Source: Azospirillum ramasamyi
GTDB taxonomy: Bacteria > Pseudomonadota > Alphaproteobacteria > Azospirillales > Azospirillaceae
DNA: 64,000 nucleotides
Direction of reading: 5' to 3'
NCBI RefSeq assembly: GCF_003233655.1
Contig: NZ_CP029829.1
Span: 1,436,978 to 1,500,977 of the forward strand
The first letter of the stretch is position 1. Each line of letters begins with the position of its first letter. The notes under the pieces were generated by a model, which did not search any database, was not told the DNA's origin, and saw only the letters and a list, made by a program, of their open reading frames with translations. This document shows, one piece after another, positions 53,476 to 62,147 of this stretch. Position numbers and translations under genes: made by a program.

Positions 53476-54294
53476 ATGAGCGCCGCGGTTTCCACACAAG
53501 ATCCCCATGCCCCGCAGGATGTCCCGCTGGTTCTGCGCGAGGACCGTGATGGGGTCGCCACGCTGACGCTGAACCGGCCCAAGGCGCGCAACGCGCTGTC
53601 GGTGGGGCTGATGGCGGCGTTGCAGGACGCGCTGGACGCCATCCACGAGGACGGCTCCGTGCGTGCCGTGGTGCTGGCCGGGGCCGGCGGCGCCTTCTGC
53701 GCCGGGCATGATCTTAAGGAGATGCGGGCCGCCCCGTCGCGCGAGCTGTACGAGGCGCTGTTCACCCAGTGCTCCCGCCTGATGCTGACGATCAACCGCG
53801 TCCGCCAGCCGGTGATCGCCAAGGTGCGCGGCGTGGCCACCGCCGCCGGCTGCCAGCTGGTCGCCACCTGCGACCTCGCCTATTGCGAGGAGGAGGCGCG
53901 CTTCGCCACGCCGGGCGTCAACATCGGGCTGTTCTGCTCGACGCCGATGGTGGCGCTGACCCGCGCGGTCGGGCGCAAGGCGGCGATGGAGATGCTGCTG
54001 CTGGGCGACCTGATCGACGCGGAGGAAGCGGAGCGCATCGGGCTCGTCAACCGCGCGGTGCCGGCCGAACAGCTGGACGAGGTGGTGGACGGCGTCGCGG
54101 CCAGGATCGCCTCCAAATCGCCGCTGACCCTCGCCACCGGCAAGGAGGCCTTCTATCGCCAGATCGACCTGGACGTGGAAAATGCCTATGCCTATGCGGC
54201 CAGGGTGATGACCGAGAACATGATGGCGCAGGACGCCGCCGAGGGCATCGACGCCTTCCTGGGCAAGCGCACGCCGGTGTGGTGCGGCCGATGA
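53476..54294 (+). CDS. Enoyl-CoA hydratase/isomerase family protein
   Basis: The 272-residue crotonase-fold protein has LTLNRPKARNALSVGLMAAL near the N-terminus, the oxyanion segments GAGGAFCAGHDLKEM and RGVATAAGCQLVATCDLAYC, and EARFATPGVNIGLFCSTPMV. It resembles the ECHDC3-like group, whose members lack one catalytic Glu and may not be typical hydratases. It overlaps the CoA-binding gene by 4 bp, so the two are translationally coupled. Confidence 0.9.
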   Translation: MSAAVSTQDPHAPQDVPLVLREDRDGVATLTLNRPKARNALSVGLMAALQDALDAIHEDGSVRAVVLAGAGGAFCAGHDLKEMRAAPSRELYEALFTQCSRLMLTINRVRQPVIAKVRGVATAAGCQLVATCDLAYCEEEARFATPGVNIGLFCSTPMVALTRAVGRKAAMEMLLLGDLIDAEEAERIGLVNRAVPAEQLDEVVDGVAARIASKSPLTLATGKEAFYRQIDLDVENAYAYAARVMTENMMAQDAAEGIDAFLGKRTPVWCGR

Positions 54295-54827
54295 CCGATC
54301 CGAAGATGACCGACACCAGGATCACCGAGCCGGCCGACTACACCGACGCCTTCCTGCGCGGCGTTCTGGACAATGCGAAGAGCATCGCCGTGGTGGGGGC
54401 CAGCGCCGACCCGGTGAAGGCCAGCTTCTTCGTGATGAAATATCTGCGCGACAAGGGATACACGGTCATCCCGGTCAACCCGAAGATGGCCGGCCAGACC
54501 ATCCTCGGCCTGCCGGTCTACGCCAGCCTCAAGGACCTGCCGGAGCCGCCGGACATGGTGGACGTCTTCCGCAACTCCGCCGCCGCCGGCGGGGTGACGG
54601 ACGAGGCGATCGCCGCCGGGGCCAAGGTGGTGTGGATGCAGCTGGGCGTCCGCAACGACGAGGCGGCGGCGCGGGCCCAGGCCGCCGGGCTGACCGTGGT
54701 GATGGACCGCTGCCCGAAGATGGAAATCCAGCGCCTCTACGGCGAGATCGGCCGGATCGGGGTCAATTCCAACGTTCTGGTGACGCGCCGCATGGCGCCG
54801 ACGAAATCGTTCAAAAAACTGATCTGA
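54291..54827 (+). CDS. CoA-binding domain protein (YccU-like)
   Basis: The 178-residue protein is a single Rossmann-type CoA-binding domain: AKSIAVVGASADPVKASFFV, YLRDKGYTVIPVNPKMAGQT, then VVWMQLGVRNDEAAARAQAA and VVMDRCPKMEIQRLYGEIGR. This resembles the YccU family, which binds CoA but lacks ligase domains. The short hydrophilic N-terminus precedes the fold. It lies between the enoyl-CoA hydratase and metY genes, suggesting a link between CoA thioesters and sulfur amino-acid metabolism. Confidence 0.9.
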   Translation: MTDPKMTDTRITEPADYTDAFLRGVLDNAKSIAVVGASADPVKASFFVMKYLRDKGYTVIPVNPKMAGQTILGLPVYASLKDLPEPPDMVDVFRNSAAAGGVTDEAIAAGAKVVWMQLGVRNDEAAARAQAAGLTVVMDRCPKMEIQRLYGEIGRIGVNSNVLVTRRMAPTKSFKKLI

Positions 54828-54848
54828 CAAACTGGGGGAATCACACAG

Positions 54849-56144
54849 ATGACTGAGCAGAAGAGCTTCGGCTTCGAGACCCGCGCCATCCATGCCGGCG
54901 CGGCGCCCGACCCGGCGACCGGCGCACGCCAGACGCCGATCTACCAGACCACCAGCTTCGTCTTCGAGAATGTCGACGACGCCGCCTCGCTGTTCAACCT
55001 GCAGAAGGTCGGCTTCATCTATTCCCGCCTGACCAACCCGACTGTGGCGGTGCTGGAGGAGCGGCTGGCGAACCTGGAGGGCGGCGCCGGCGCCACCGCG
55101 ACCTCGTCCGGCCATGCGGCGCAGCTGCTGGCCCTGTTCCCGCTGATGGCGCCGGGCGACCACATCGTCGCCTCGAAGAAGCTCTACGGCGGCTCGCTGA
55201 ACCAGCTCGGCATCAGCTTCCCGCGCGCCTTCGGCTGGGAGCCCAGCTTCGTCGACACCGACGACGTGGAGAACGTGAAGGCGGCGATCACCGGGAAGAC
55301 CAAGGCGATCTTCGTCGAGAGCCTCGCCAATCCCGGCGGCGTGGTGACCGACATCGAGGCCATCGCCAGGATCGCCGACGATGCCGGCATCCCGCTGATC
55401 GTCGACAACACGCTGGCGACCCCCTACCTGATCAACCCGATCCAGTGGGGCGCCACGCTGGTGGTGCATTCGACCACCAAGTTCCTGTCCGGCAACGGCA
55501 CCTCGGTCGGCGGCGTGGTGGTGGACAGCGGCAGGTTCGACTGGAGCAAGTCCGGCAAGTTCCCGGCGCTGAGCGAGCCCGATCCCGGCTATCACGGCCT
55601 GCGCTTCCACGAGACCTTCGGCCATCTGGCCTTCACCATCCACGGCCATGCCGTGGGCCTGCGCGACCTGGGGCCGAGCCAGGCGCCGATGAACGCCTTC
55701 CTGACGCTCAACGGCATCGAAACCCTGCCGCTGCGCATGCAGCGCCACGCCGACAGCGCGCTGAAGGTGGCGCGGTTCCTGGAAAGCCATCCGGCGGCCG
55801 GCTGGGTCAGCTATGCCGGGCTGGAATCGTCGAAGTACCATGCGCTGGCCAGGAAGTACCTGCCGCGCGGCGCCGGTGCCGTGCTGACCTTCGGCGTCAA
55901 GGGCGGCTTCGAGGCCGGTGTGAAGGTGGTGGAGAGCGTCGAGCTGTTCAGCCATCTCGCCAACATCGGCGATGCGCGCTCCCTCATCATCCACCCGTCC
56001 TCGACCACCCACCGCCAGCTGTCGGCGGAGGCCCAGGCATCGGCCGGCGCCGGCCCCGACGTGCTCCGCCTGTCCATCGGGCTGGAGACGCCGGAGGACA
56101 TCATCGCCGACCTCGATCAGGCGCTGAACAAGACGCTGGGGTAA
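54849..56144 (+). CDS. metY: O-acetylhomoserine aminocarboxypropyltransferase (sulfhydrylase)
   Basis: This PLP enzyme joins O-acetylhomoserine with sulfide to make homocysteine. The 431-residue protein starts GFETRAIHAGAAPDPATGAR and QTPIYQTTSFVFENVDDAAS. The PLP-contacting Tyr/Arg segment is FIYSRLTNPTVAVLEERLAN, and the Schiff-base Lys lies in VVHSTTKFLSGNGTSVGGVV. The length fits MetY rather than the shorter cystathionine synthases. It follows the CoA-binding gene by 21 bp, which leaves no room for a SAM riboswitch directly upstream. Confidence 0.95.
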   Translation: MTEQKSFGFETRAIHAGAAPDPATGARQTPIYQTTSFVFENVDDAASLFNLQKVGFIYSRLTNPTVAVLEERLANLEGGAGATATSSGHAAQLLALFPLMAPGDHIVASKKLYGGSLNQLGISFPRAFGWEPSFVDTDDVENVKAAITGKTKAIFVESLANPGGVVTDIEAIARIADDAGIPLIVDNTLATPYLINPIQWGATLVVHSTTKFLSGNGTSVGGVVVDSGRFDWSKSGKFPALSEPDPGYHGLRFHETFGHLAFTIHGHAVGLRDLGPSQAPMNAFLTLNGIETLPLRMQRHADSALKVARFLESHPAAGWVSYAGLESSKYHALARKYLPRGAGAVLTFGVKGGFEAGVKVVESVELFSHLANIGDARSLIIHPSSTTHRQLSAEAQASAGAGPDVLRLSIGLETPEDIIADLDQALNKTLG

Positions 56145-56153
56145 GGATTTGCC

Positions 56154-56185
56154 GGGGGCGCGCCGGAACGGCCGGCGCGCTCCCC
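56154..56185. terminator. GC-rich hairpin between convergent metY and hydrolase genes
   Basis: GCGCGCCGG, loop AACGG, CCGGCGCGC, extended by GGGG and CCCC outside. It lies 10 bp past the metY stop and 12 bp past the stop of the convergent hydrolase gene, so it may end transcripts from both sides. Confidence 0.65.
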
Positions 56186-56196
56186 TGCCCTGCCGG

Positions 56197-57360
56197 TCAG
56201 ACCATCACCGCGCTGGCTTCCCGGACGGCGTCCAGACGCTCCCGCAAGGTTTGCGGGGTCACCGGAACCTTGTCGGGCAGTTCGCCATAGGCATAGCGGA
56301 CCACGCCGTCGATCAAGCCGCGATTGCGGAACTCGGCGGCGCCGAGGGCCGGATCGGCGAACAGCTGGCGCAGGAAGGCGCGGTTTCCCGGCTGCATGTA
56401 ATAGCCCCAGTGACGCCCGCGTCCACCGGCACCGTCGGAGGCCAGCGTCGTGTGGAAATTCCCCTGGAACCATTGATCGAAGGACGCACGCCGGTTCGAG
56501 CCGCTGCGGTCGATCTGGATGTCGATCCAGCGATCCGTCTGCTTCATGCCGTCCCGCCCGATCACCCGCGCTTCCGCCGTCTGAACATAGCGGAAGGGGT
56601 GGATCATCTTGGCGGCACCCCATTGCAGAACCTCGTCGTGCCGGTTGACGAGATTGAAGACATCGTAGCCGCCCTTGCCGACGGCATGGAGAGCATCGAC
56701 GCTGAATTCCGCTCCGCCGAGCAGGACCACCCGCCGGACGCAGTCGATGGCGCCATGGTCGGCCAGCAGGCTCAACGTCCGCAGCGTCAGGCGGGTGCCG
56801 AGGCTGTGGGCGAGGAAATCGACCTTCACCCCCTCCTCGCGCAGGGTCTGGACGATCAGTTCCAGGGATTTCGCCGCCTGCACGGCAAGGTCGAGAACCG
56901 CGTACTGGTAGGAATTGCTCCAGCCGGCCTTGGCGTAGTGGGACAGACTGCCGGTGGAGGTCCAGCAGAAGCCAAGCGCGATGTCGTTCAGCGCCTCTCC
57001 GTCCTCGGAGGTTTCCCCGACGATGGGGAGCCAGCTTTCGAGCGGATACCTCTCCACGGCCGGGTTCGCATAGACACGGTTGAAGGCATCGTCGTCCGAA
57101 CCCGGATCGTATTCCGCCGTGGGGTCGTAGGAATAGCCGTGAACCATGATGACCGCGGCGCGCCCCTTCAGTCCGGCACTCCATTGCCGAATGCTGCTTT
57201 TCAGGGCGTCCGATGCCGTCACCCTGCCCCCGGATTTCGGCACCTCCTGAAGCACCGTTTTTCCGCTCCGGTCCATGATGCGGTCGTCCGCCGCACGAAA
57301 CTCCGGCGAGTCCGGAGCCCCGGCATGCGCAGCGATCCAACGCAGTCCAAGCATGTCCAC
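56197..57360 (-). CDS. Alpha/beta hydrolase (DUF900-like)
   Basis: The 387-residue protein is a predicted serine hydrolase of the DUF900/lipase-like group. The oxyanion region is AAVIMVHGYSYDPTAEYDPG and the nucleophile elbow is VDFLAHSLGTRLTLRTLSLL. A probable catalytic Asp lies in the NLVNRHDEVLQWG segment, with His candidates in the C-terminal FHTTLASDGAGGRGRHWGYY. There is no signal peptide, so it is cytoplasmic. The substrate is unknown. It converges on metY and stands alone. Confidence 0.78.
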   Translation of the reverse strand: MDMLGLRWIAAHAGAPDSPEFRAADDRIMDRSGKTVLQEVPKSGGRVTASDALKSSIRQWSAGLKGRAAVIMVHGYSYDPTAEYDPGSDDDAFNRVYANPAVERYPLESWLPIVGETSEDGEALNDIALGFCWTSTGSLSHYAKAGWSNSYQYAVLDLAVQAAKSLELIVQTLREEGVKVDFLAHSLGTRLTLRTLSLLADHGAIDCVRRVVLLGGAEFSVDALHAVGKGGYDVFNLVNRHDEVLQWGAAKMIHPFRYVQTAEARVIGRDGMKQTDRWIDIQIDRSGSNRRASFDQWFQGNFHTTLASDGAGGRGRHWGYYMQPGNRAFLRQLFADPALGAAEFRNRGLIDGVVRYAYGELPDKVPVTPQTLRERLDAVREASAVMV

Positions 57361-57537
57361 CCTCCATGATCGATCGAGCCACGACCGGAATGAGGGTATG
57401 GCGGATAATCAGGAGCGGTAAAACGGGAACATCTACCGGAGCGGGTTATATGACCTTATATTTTCCCGCATGGGTGATCGCTTGCGGCGCCACCATCAAC
57501 TTCCGTCAGCAGTGCAGCGCCTTTTTCCACTCGACCC

Positions 57538-58779
57538 TCACTCCGCCGCAGGCAGCGGGGCGGCTACCGGCTCGGCCTTGCGGCGGTCGTCGGGCAGCAG
57601 CAGGGCGGCGGCGAAGGCCAGGGCGGCCAGCGCCGACAGGGTCATGTAGAGCATGGCGAACTCGCCGGTGCGCTCGTAGACCCAGGCGACCAGTTGGACC
57701 GCCAGCGGGCCGGCGCCGAAGGACAGGATGTATTTGGCGCCGAAGGCCAGACCGCGATGCTTGTCCGGGGTGTAGCGGGCGAGCAGCATGTTCTCCGCCG
57801 GGATCTGCGTCTGCGAGGCGATGACGACCAGCGCGGCGGCGGCCACCAGCGGCAGGCCGGCCAGGACGGCAACCGCGGCCATGATCGGGATCTGGACCAG
57901 CAGGCAGAGCAGATAGACCCGCTTCAGCGAATGGCGGTCGGCCAGCACGCCGCCGATCATCTGCGGCAGGGCCGCGACCAGATAGACCGCCGTCACCAGC
58001 CCGCCGACGCCCAGCGTGCCGGTGCCGAGCCAGCCGCCCAGCCGCGCCTCGAACAGCTTGGGCAGCACCACCTGCATGGCGTTGAAGATCAGGCCGGCGC
58101 AGACCATGGTCAGCGACAGCACGAAGAAGGCGCGCACCACGTCGCCGCGCGACGGCTTGGGTTGCGGCTTCACGTCGGCATGGCGGTCCTGGACGATGCC
58201 GCTCATGATCAGCAGGGCCAGGGCGGCGCCCATCACGAGGCAGATGGCGCCGGGGATGATGAAGGCCATGCGCCAGTTCAGCCATTCCGTCAGGCTGCCG
58301 GCGACCACCGCGGCGGTGGCGACGCCGAAGGTGCCGAACAGGCCGAGCCAGCCCATCGCCTTCCCGCGATTCTCGGCATTCGCCATCATCCAGGCCATGC
58401 CGACGGGGTGGTAGATCGACGCCCCCAGCCCCAGCAGGGCCAGCGACCACATCAGCATTTCCGGCCCGTCCGACAGCCCGGCCAGCACAGCCCCGCCGCC
58501 GGTCATCAGGTAGAACACCGCCATCATGCCGGCCGAACTCCAGCGGTCGCCCAGCCAGCCGGCCAGCGGCGCCCCCAGCCCGATCATGAAGGCGCCCAGC
58601 GTCCACAGCCGGATCAACTCGTCATAGGACAGCTTCCATTCGGTCTCCAGCGCCAGCACGATGGTCAGGAACAGCGCCGACACGATGTGCATCAGCGTGT
58701 GCCCGACCCAGGCGAAACCGACTGAAAGCCGGGCCGAGGTCGGCGACGGCAGGGCGGCGCTGACGGATGGATGACTCAT
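57538..58779 (-). CDS. Major facilitator superfamily transporter
   Basis: The 413-residue protein has twelve predicted membrane segments with the MFS loop motif region GAPLAGWLGDRWSSAGMMAV between helices 2 and 3 and a long central loop (residues about 200-225, IVQDRHADVKPQPKPSRGDV). It begins GFAWVGHTLMHIVSALFLTI. I chose the ATG at 58779, with GGAGAG upstream, over an ATG 24 codons earlier. The substrate is unknown; the protein belongs to the drug/sugar-type exporter group by general appearance. Confidence 0.88.
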   Translation of the reverse strand: MSHPSVSAALPSPTSARLSVGFAWVGHTLMHIVSALFLTIVLALETEWKLSYDELIRLWTLGAFMIGLGAPLAGWLGDRWSSAGMMAVFYLMTGGGAVLAGLSDGPEMLMWSLALLGLGASIYHPVGMAWMMANAENRGKAMGWLGLFGTFGVATAAVVAGSLTEWLNWRMAFIIPGAICLVMGAALALLIMSGIVQDRHADVKPQPKPSRGDVVRAFFVLSLTMVCAGLIFNAMQVVLPKLFEARLGGWLGTGTLGVGGLVTAVYLVAALPQMIGGVLADRHSLKRVYLLCLLVQIPIMAAVAVLAGLPLVAAAALVVIASQTQIPAENMLLARYTPDKHRGLAFGAKYILSFGAGPLAVQLVAWVYERTGEFAMLYMTLSALAALAFAAALLLPDDRRKAEPVAAPLPAAE

Positions 58780-59009
58780 CGAACTCTCCGGCCCCGGATT
58801 TGTCCTTTCCGGGGAATGTTTCATTGGCAAGCGGAGAGTGAAGGCTGGCACGGGATGGTTGAACCGTCCAATGCGCCCACCTCATGGCGGGCATGCTGCA
58901 TGCGTTCGAGCGCCGGTTTCATCAGGCGACCGCAAGGCCGCGGGCAGAGCGATGTGGTATCGCGCCATATGTGGCTTCACCACACCGCAAGGACGTCCTA
59001 TATTGAAGC

Positions 59010-59303
59010 ATGCACAAAGCTGCGCTCCTCCTATCCCGCAAGACCGTCTACGACGACGGGAGCATTGTCCAGGTGCGGGTCTGGTCGGTCGCGGCTCCGG
59101 TGCCGCCGTCGGAACACCGGTACAAATACAGCCTGTATTACGGCAAGGATGGCGAGCGGATCGTCGGATACGACAATGAAAAGGGCAAGGGCGACCACAA
59201 GCATATCCGTGGCCGGGAAATTCCGGTTCGCTTCGAGACCATCGAACGGTTGATCGACCAGTTCTTCACGGAAGTCGCCGCGGCTAGAGAGGGAAGGTTA
59301 TGA
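59010..59303 (+). CDS. TumE-like toxin (DUF6516)
   Basis: The 97-residue protein starts MHKAALLLSRKTVYDDGSIV and continues with EHRYKYSLYYGKDGERIVGY, then DNEKGKGDHKHIRGREIPVR, the conserved core of DUF6516/TumE proteins. Members occur as the first gene of toxin-antitoxin pairs. It overlaps the next gene by 4 bp (ATGA), as in such pairs. An AT-rich stretch (TCCTATATTGAAGC) just upstream may hold the promoter. The toxic activity is not established from sequence. Confidence 0.78.
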   Translation: MHKAALLLSRKTVYDDGSIVQVRVWSVAAPVPPSEHRYKYSLYYGKDGERIVGYDNEKGKGDHKHIRGREIPVRFETIERLIDQFFTEVAAAREGRL

Positions 59304-59644
59304 CCACGCTTCGGATCCACATCGGTGTCGATCTCCAGGCCGAGGCGGCTGCGGTCAAGGATGCACTCCGCCGCCACGAGGCCGGGGAGAGCGTCCGGGA
59401 ACACCACATCACCTTCGAATCCTTCGAAGGCATGAGCCGGATCCTGACACCGAAGCGCCTGGAAATCCTCCGGTATCTGCATCGCAACCCCACGGCGAGC
59501 ATCCGGGCGCTGGCCGGGTCGCTGGGTCGCGATTACCGCAACGTCCATATGGACGTGACCGCATTGGTCGAGGCCGGTCTGATCGACGACCAGGACGGAT
59601 TGCGGGTGGACTATGACGATGTCGAAATGAAGATGGCTCTCTAG
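59300..59644 (+). CDS. TumA-like antitoxin (HVO_A0114 family DNA-binding protein)
   Basis: The 114-residue protein has a winged-helix/MarR-like domain in its C-terminal half: RILTPKRLEILRYLHRNPTA, SIRALAGSLGRDYRNVHMDV, ALVEAGLIDDQDGLRVDYDD. This is the pattern of HVO_A0114-type antitoxins. The N-terminal half probably contacts the toxin. It is translated from an ATG overlapping the toxin stop. It probably represses its own promoter, as most antitoxins do. Confidence 0.8.
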   Translation: MTTLRIHIGVDLQAEAAAVKDALRRHEAGESVREHHITFESFEGMSRILTPKRLEILRYLHRNPTASIRALAGSLGRDYRNVHMDVTALVEAGLIDDQDGLRVDYDDVEMKMAL

Positions 59645-59655
59645 ATTGATAACGC

Positions 59656-60075
59656 TCAGTCCTGAACGTTCCCGCGCATCTTCTTGACCTCCGACCGCTT
59701 GGCCTTGCCCTCCAGCCGCCGCTCCTTGGATCCCTTGGTCGGCTTGGTCGGGCGGCGGGGCGGCGGCGGCGGGGCGGCGGCGTCGCGGATCAGGTCGATC
59801 AGGCGCTCGCGGGCGTCCTCGCGGTTGCGGATCTGCGAGCGGTGGCGGTCGGCCACCAGGATCAGCACGCCGTCCTGGGTCAGGCGCGAGCCGGCCAGCC
59901 GTTCCAGACGGTAGCGCACGGCATCGGGCAGGTTGGGCGAGCGGCGCACGTCGAAGCGCAGCTGGACCGCCGTCTCCGTCTTGTTGACGTGCTGGCCGCC
60001 GGGGCCGGAGGCGCGGACGAACTCCTCCTGCAGCTCGCTTTCGTCCAGGCTGATGCGGGGCGTGACCCGGATCAT
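59656..60075 (-). CDS. arfB: Peptide chain release factor-like ribosome rescue protein ArfB
   Basis: ArfB (YaeJ) rescues ribosomes stalled without a stop codon. The 139-residue protein carries the GGQ motif in [20 protein letters not shown] and the basic C-terminal tail that enters the mRNA channel ([29 protein letters not shown]). It begins [19 protein letters not shown]. It overlaps rsmA by 4 bp, forming an rsmA-arfB unit. Confidence 0.94.
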   Translation of the reverse strand: MIRVTPRISLDESELQEEFVRASGPGGQHVNKTETAVQLRFDVRRSPNLPDAVRYRLERLAGSRLTQDGVLILVADRHRSQIRNREDARERLIDLIRDAAAPPPPPRRPTKPTKGSKERRLEGKAKRSEVKKMRGNVQD

Positions 60076-61022
60076 TTCGGCCCCTCCCCCGGCCCCTCCG
60101 CCGGCCCCTCCGCCGGCGGCTCCGCCGGCGGCTCCAGCGGGTGGCGGGCGCGGAAGGCGCGGGCGAGAGCGGCGAAGCCGGCGACGTGGATCTCCTCCGC
60201 CCGCGCGGTCGGGGCGATGCCGGTCTCCTCCAGCAGGGCCTCGGCATTGCCCAGCGACTTCAGGCTCTGGCGCAGCATCTTGCGGCGCTGGCCGAAGGCG
60301 GCGGCGGTGACCTGCTCCAGCGCGCGCCAGTCGGCCGGCTCCGGGTTCACCCGCGGAGTCAGGTGGACGACCGTCGATTCGACCTTCGGCGGCGGGGTGA
60401 AGGCGCGCGGCGGCAGGTTGAACAGCACGCGGGCGTCGGAGCGCCACTGGGTGATGACCGACAGCCGGCCATAGGCCTTGCTGCCCGGCTTCGCCACCAG
60501 CCGGTCGGCGACCTCCTTCTGGAACATCAGCGTCAGGCTGACATAGGCCTCGATCCGCGCCAGCCAGCCGAGCAGAAGCGGCGTCGCCACGTTGTAGGGC
60601 AGGTTGGCGACGATGGCGCGCGGGGCGGGGGCCAAAACCTCCGGGTCGACGGTCAAGGCGTCGGCCTCGACGATCGACAGGCGGCCTTGGGACGCCTCGA
60701 TGACGTCCTGCAGCGCCTCGATGAAGCGGCGGTCGCGTTCGATGGCGATGACCTTCACCGCGTTGGTCGCCAAAAGCGCGCGGGTCAGACCGCCGGGACC
60801 GGGACCGACCTCGATGGCGGTGGTGCCGGCCGGCAGGTTGGCCGAACGGGCGATCCGCCCCGTCAGGTTCAGGTCGAGCAGGAAATTCTGCCCCAGCGCC
60901 TTGCGCGCCTCCAGCCCGAAGCGCGCGATCACGTCGCGCAGCGGCGGCAGGGCGTGCGGGTCGAAAGCAGCCGGGGCGGATGCGGGCGCAAAGGGGGCGG
61001 AGGCGGGGGTCTGGTCGGTCAT
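60072..61022 (-). CDS. rsmA: 16S rRNA (adenine1518/1519-N6,N6)-dimethyltransferase
   Basis: RsmA (KsgA) dimethylates two adjacent adenines near the 3' end of 16S rRNA. The 316-residue product shows the substrate-loop motif [23 protein letters not shown] motif [21 protein letters not shown], and the catalytic [15 protein letters not shown] block. The C-terminal domain has [17 protein letters not shown]. The last 22 residues are a repetitive Pro/Glu/Ala tail encoded by GC-rich imperfect repeats. The ATG at 61022 gives a normal N-terminus. Confidence 0.95.
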   Translation of the reverse strand: MTDQTPASAPFAPASAPAAFDPHALPPLRDVIARFGLEARKALGQNFLLDLNLTGRIARSANLPAGTTAIEVGPGPGGLTRALLATNAVKVIAIERDRRFIEALQDVIEASQGRLSIVEADALTVDPEVLAPAPRAIVANLPYNVATPLLLGWLARIEAYVSLTLMFQKEVADRLVAKPGSKAYGRLSVITQWRSDARVLFNLPPRAFTPPPKVESTVVHLTPRVNPEPADWRALEQVTAAAFGQRRKMLRQSLKSLGNAEALLEETGIAPTARAEEIHVAGFAALARAFRARHPLEPPAEPPAEGPAEGPGEGPK

Positions 61023-61090
61023 TCCCGACTTATAGGCATCCCCCGCCCGCTTCACCAGACGGCAGTTTGCGACAACGGCGATGGACGACG

Positions 61091-61399
61091 CTACAGCAGG
61101 CGGCGCAGCAGCACGACGGCGACCACGCCGGCCGCCACCGCCACCACCATCGGCACGCGGCGGGCGATCAGGCAGACCAGGGCGGCGGCCAGCGCGTCGG
61201 ACGGGCGCGACAGGGCGGCGGGCGCCACCAGCGCCACCAGCACCGCGCCCGGCGTGGCCTCCAGCGCCGCACTCGCCGCCGGACCGAGGCGCACCCGCGC
61301 GATCAGCCAAGGCCCGCCGATCCGGGTCATCCAGGTGGCCAGCGCCCCACCCAGCACGATGGCGAGGAAGCTCCAGTCCAGTTGCAGCGACTCAAGCAT
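61091..61399 (-). CDS. azlD: AzlD-like branched-chain amino-acid exporter small subunit
   Basis: AzlD is the small membrane partner of AzlC in branched-chain amino-acid or azaleucine export. The 102-residue protein has three to four hydrophobic segments ([51 protein letters not shown]). The start overlaps azlC by 8 bp. The substrate is by analogy only. Confidence 0.9.
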   Translation of the reverse strand: MLESLQLDWSFLAIVLGGALATWMTRIGGPWLIARVRLGPAASAALEATPGAVLVALVAPAALSRPSDALAAALVCLIARRVPMVVAVAAGVVAVVLLRRLL

Positions 61400-62114
61400 C
61401 GCGCGCCCTCCCCTGCCCCCTGGCCTGCAGGGCGGCGACGGCTCCTCCGGCCAGCGCCCCGGCGATGATGTGCCAGGTGCCGCCGGGCGACAGCGCATGG
61501 ACGGCCAGCGCGGCGGCGCCGCTCGCCAGCCAGGGCGGCAGCGAGCCGACTCCACGCCAGAATCCGGCGAGCAGGCAGAGGAAGACGGCGATGAAGGTGA
61601 AATCCAGCCCCCAGGCGGCGGGGTCGGCGATGAGGGCGCCGGCCAGCGTACCGGCCACGGTGCTGGCGAGCCACGCCAGATACAGCGTCGCCGCCACCCC
61701 GTACCAGTAGGCCAGCGTCAGGTCCGGCCCGCGGCGCAGCGCCAGCGCCCATTGCTCGTCGGTCATGAAGAACAGCGCGAGACCGGCCTTCGCGCGCGGG
61801 ATGCCGCGGAAGCGCGGCTCCAGCGTCGCCCCCATCAGCAGATGGCGCAGATTGACCAGCAGGATGGCGCCGACCACGGCCAGCCCGGCGCTGCCCTTGT
61901 CCAGCAGCTCGACCGCGACGAATTGGGAACTGCCGGCGAAGACCAGCGCGCTCATAAGTCCCATGTCCAGCGCCGACAGCCCGGCCTTGGCGGCGAGGCT
62001 GCCCAGCAGGAACCCGAAGGGCACCGCACCCGCCACGATGGGCAGGCAATGGACGACACCCGCAGCGAACTCCTGTCGGGAGGATGCCGGTGTGATGATG
62101 CTTTCCGTGCTCAT
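61392..62114 (-). CDS. azlC: AzlC family amino-acid permease (large subunit)
   Basis: AzlC/YgaZ proteins export branched-chain amino acids with AzlD. The 240-residue protein has the family start FAAGVVHCLPIVAGAVPFGF, then AGLSALDMGLMSALVFAGSS with QFVAVELLDKGSAGLAVVGA, and several hydrophobic segments through the C-terminus. It lies 33 bp downstream of the AraC-type regulator gene on the same strand, so the regulator and transporter may be cotranscribed. Confidence 0.93.
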   Translation of the reverse strand: MSTESIITPASSRQEFAAGVVHCLPIVAGAVPFGFLLGSLAAKAGLSALDMGLMSALVFAGSSQFVAVELLDKGSAGLAVVGAILLVNLRHLLMGATLEPRFRGIPRAKAGLALFFMTDEQWALALRRGPDLTLAYWYGVAATLYLAWLASTVAGTLAGALIADPAAWGLDFTFIAVFLCLLAGFWRGVGSLPPWLASGAAALAVHALSPGGTWHIIAGALAGGAVAALQARGQGRARDA

Positions 62115-62147
62115 ATGCGTGCTGTTTGCTTGCTCATGGGCGGCAGG

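Noticed and set aside
54828-54848. SAM riboswitch upstream of metY
   Set aside because: Only 21 bp separate the CoA-binding gene from metY, too short for any SAM riboswitch, and metY is likely cotranscribed.
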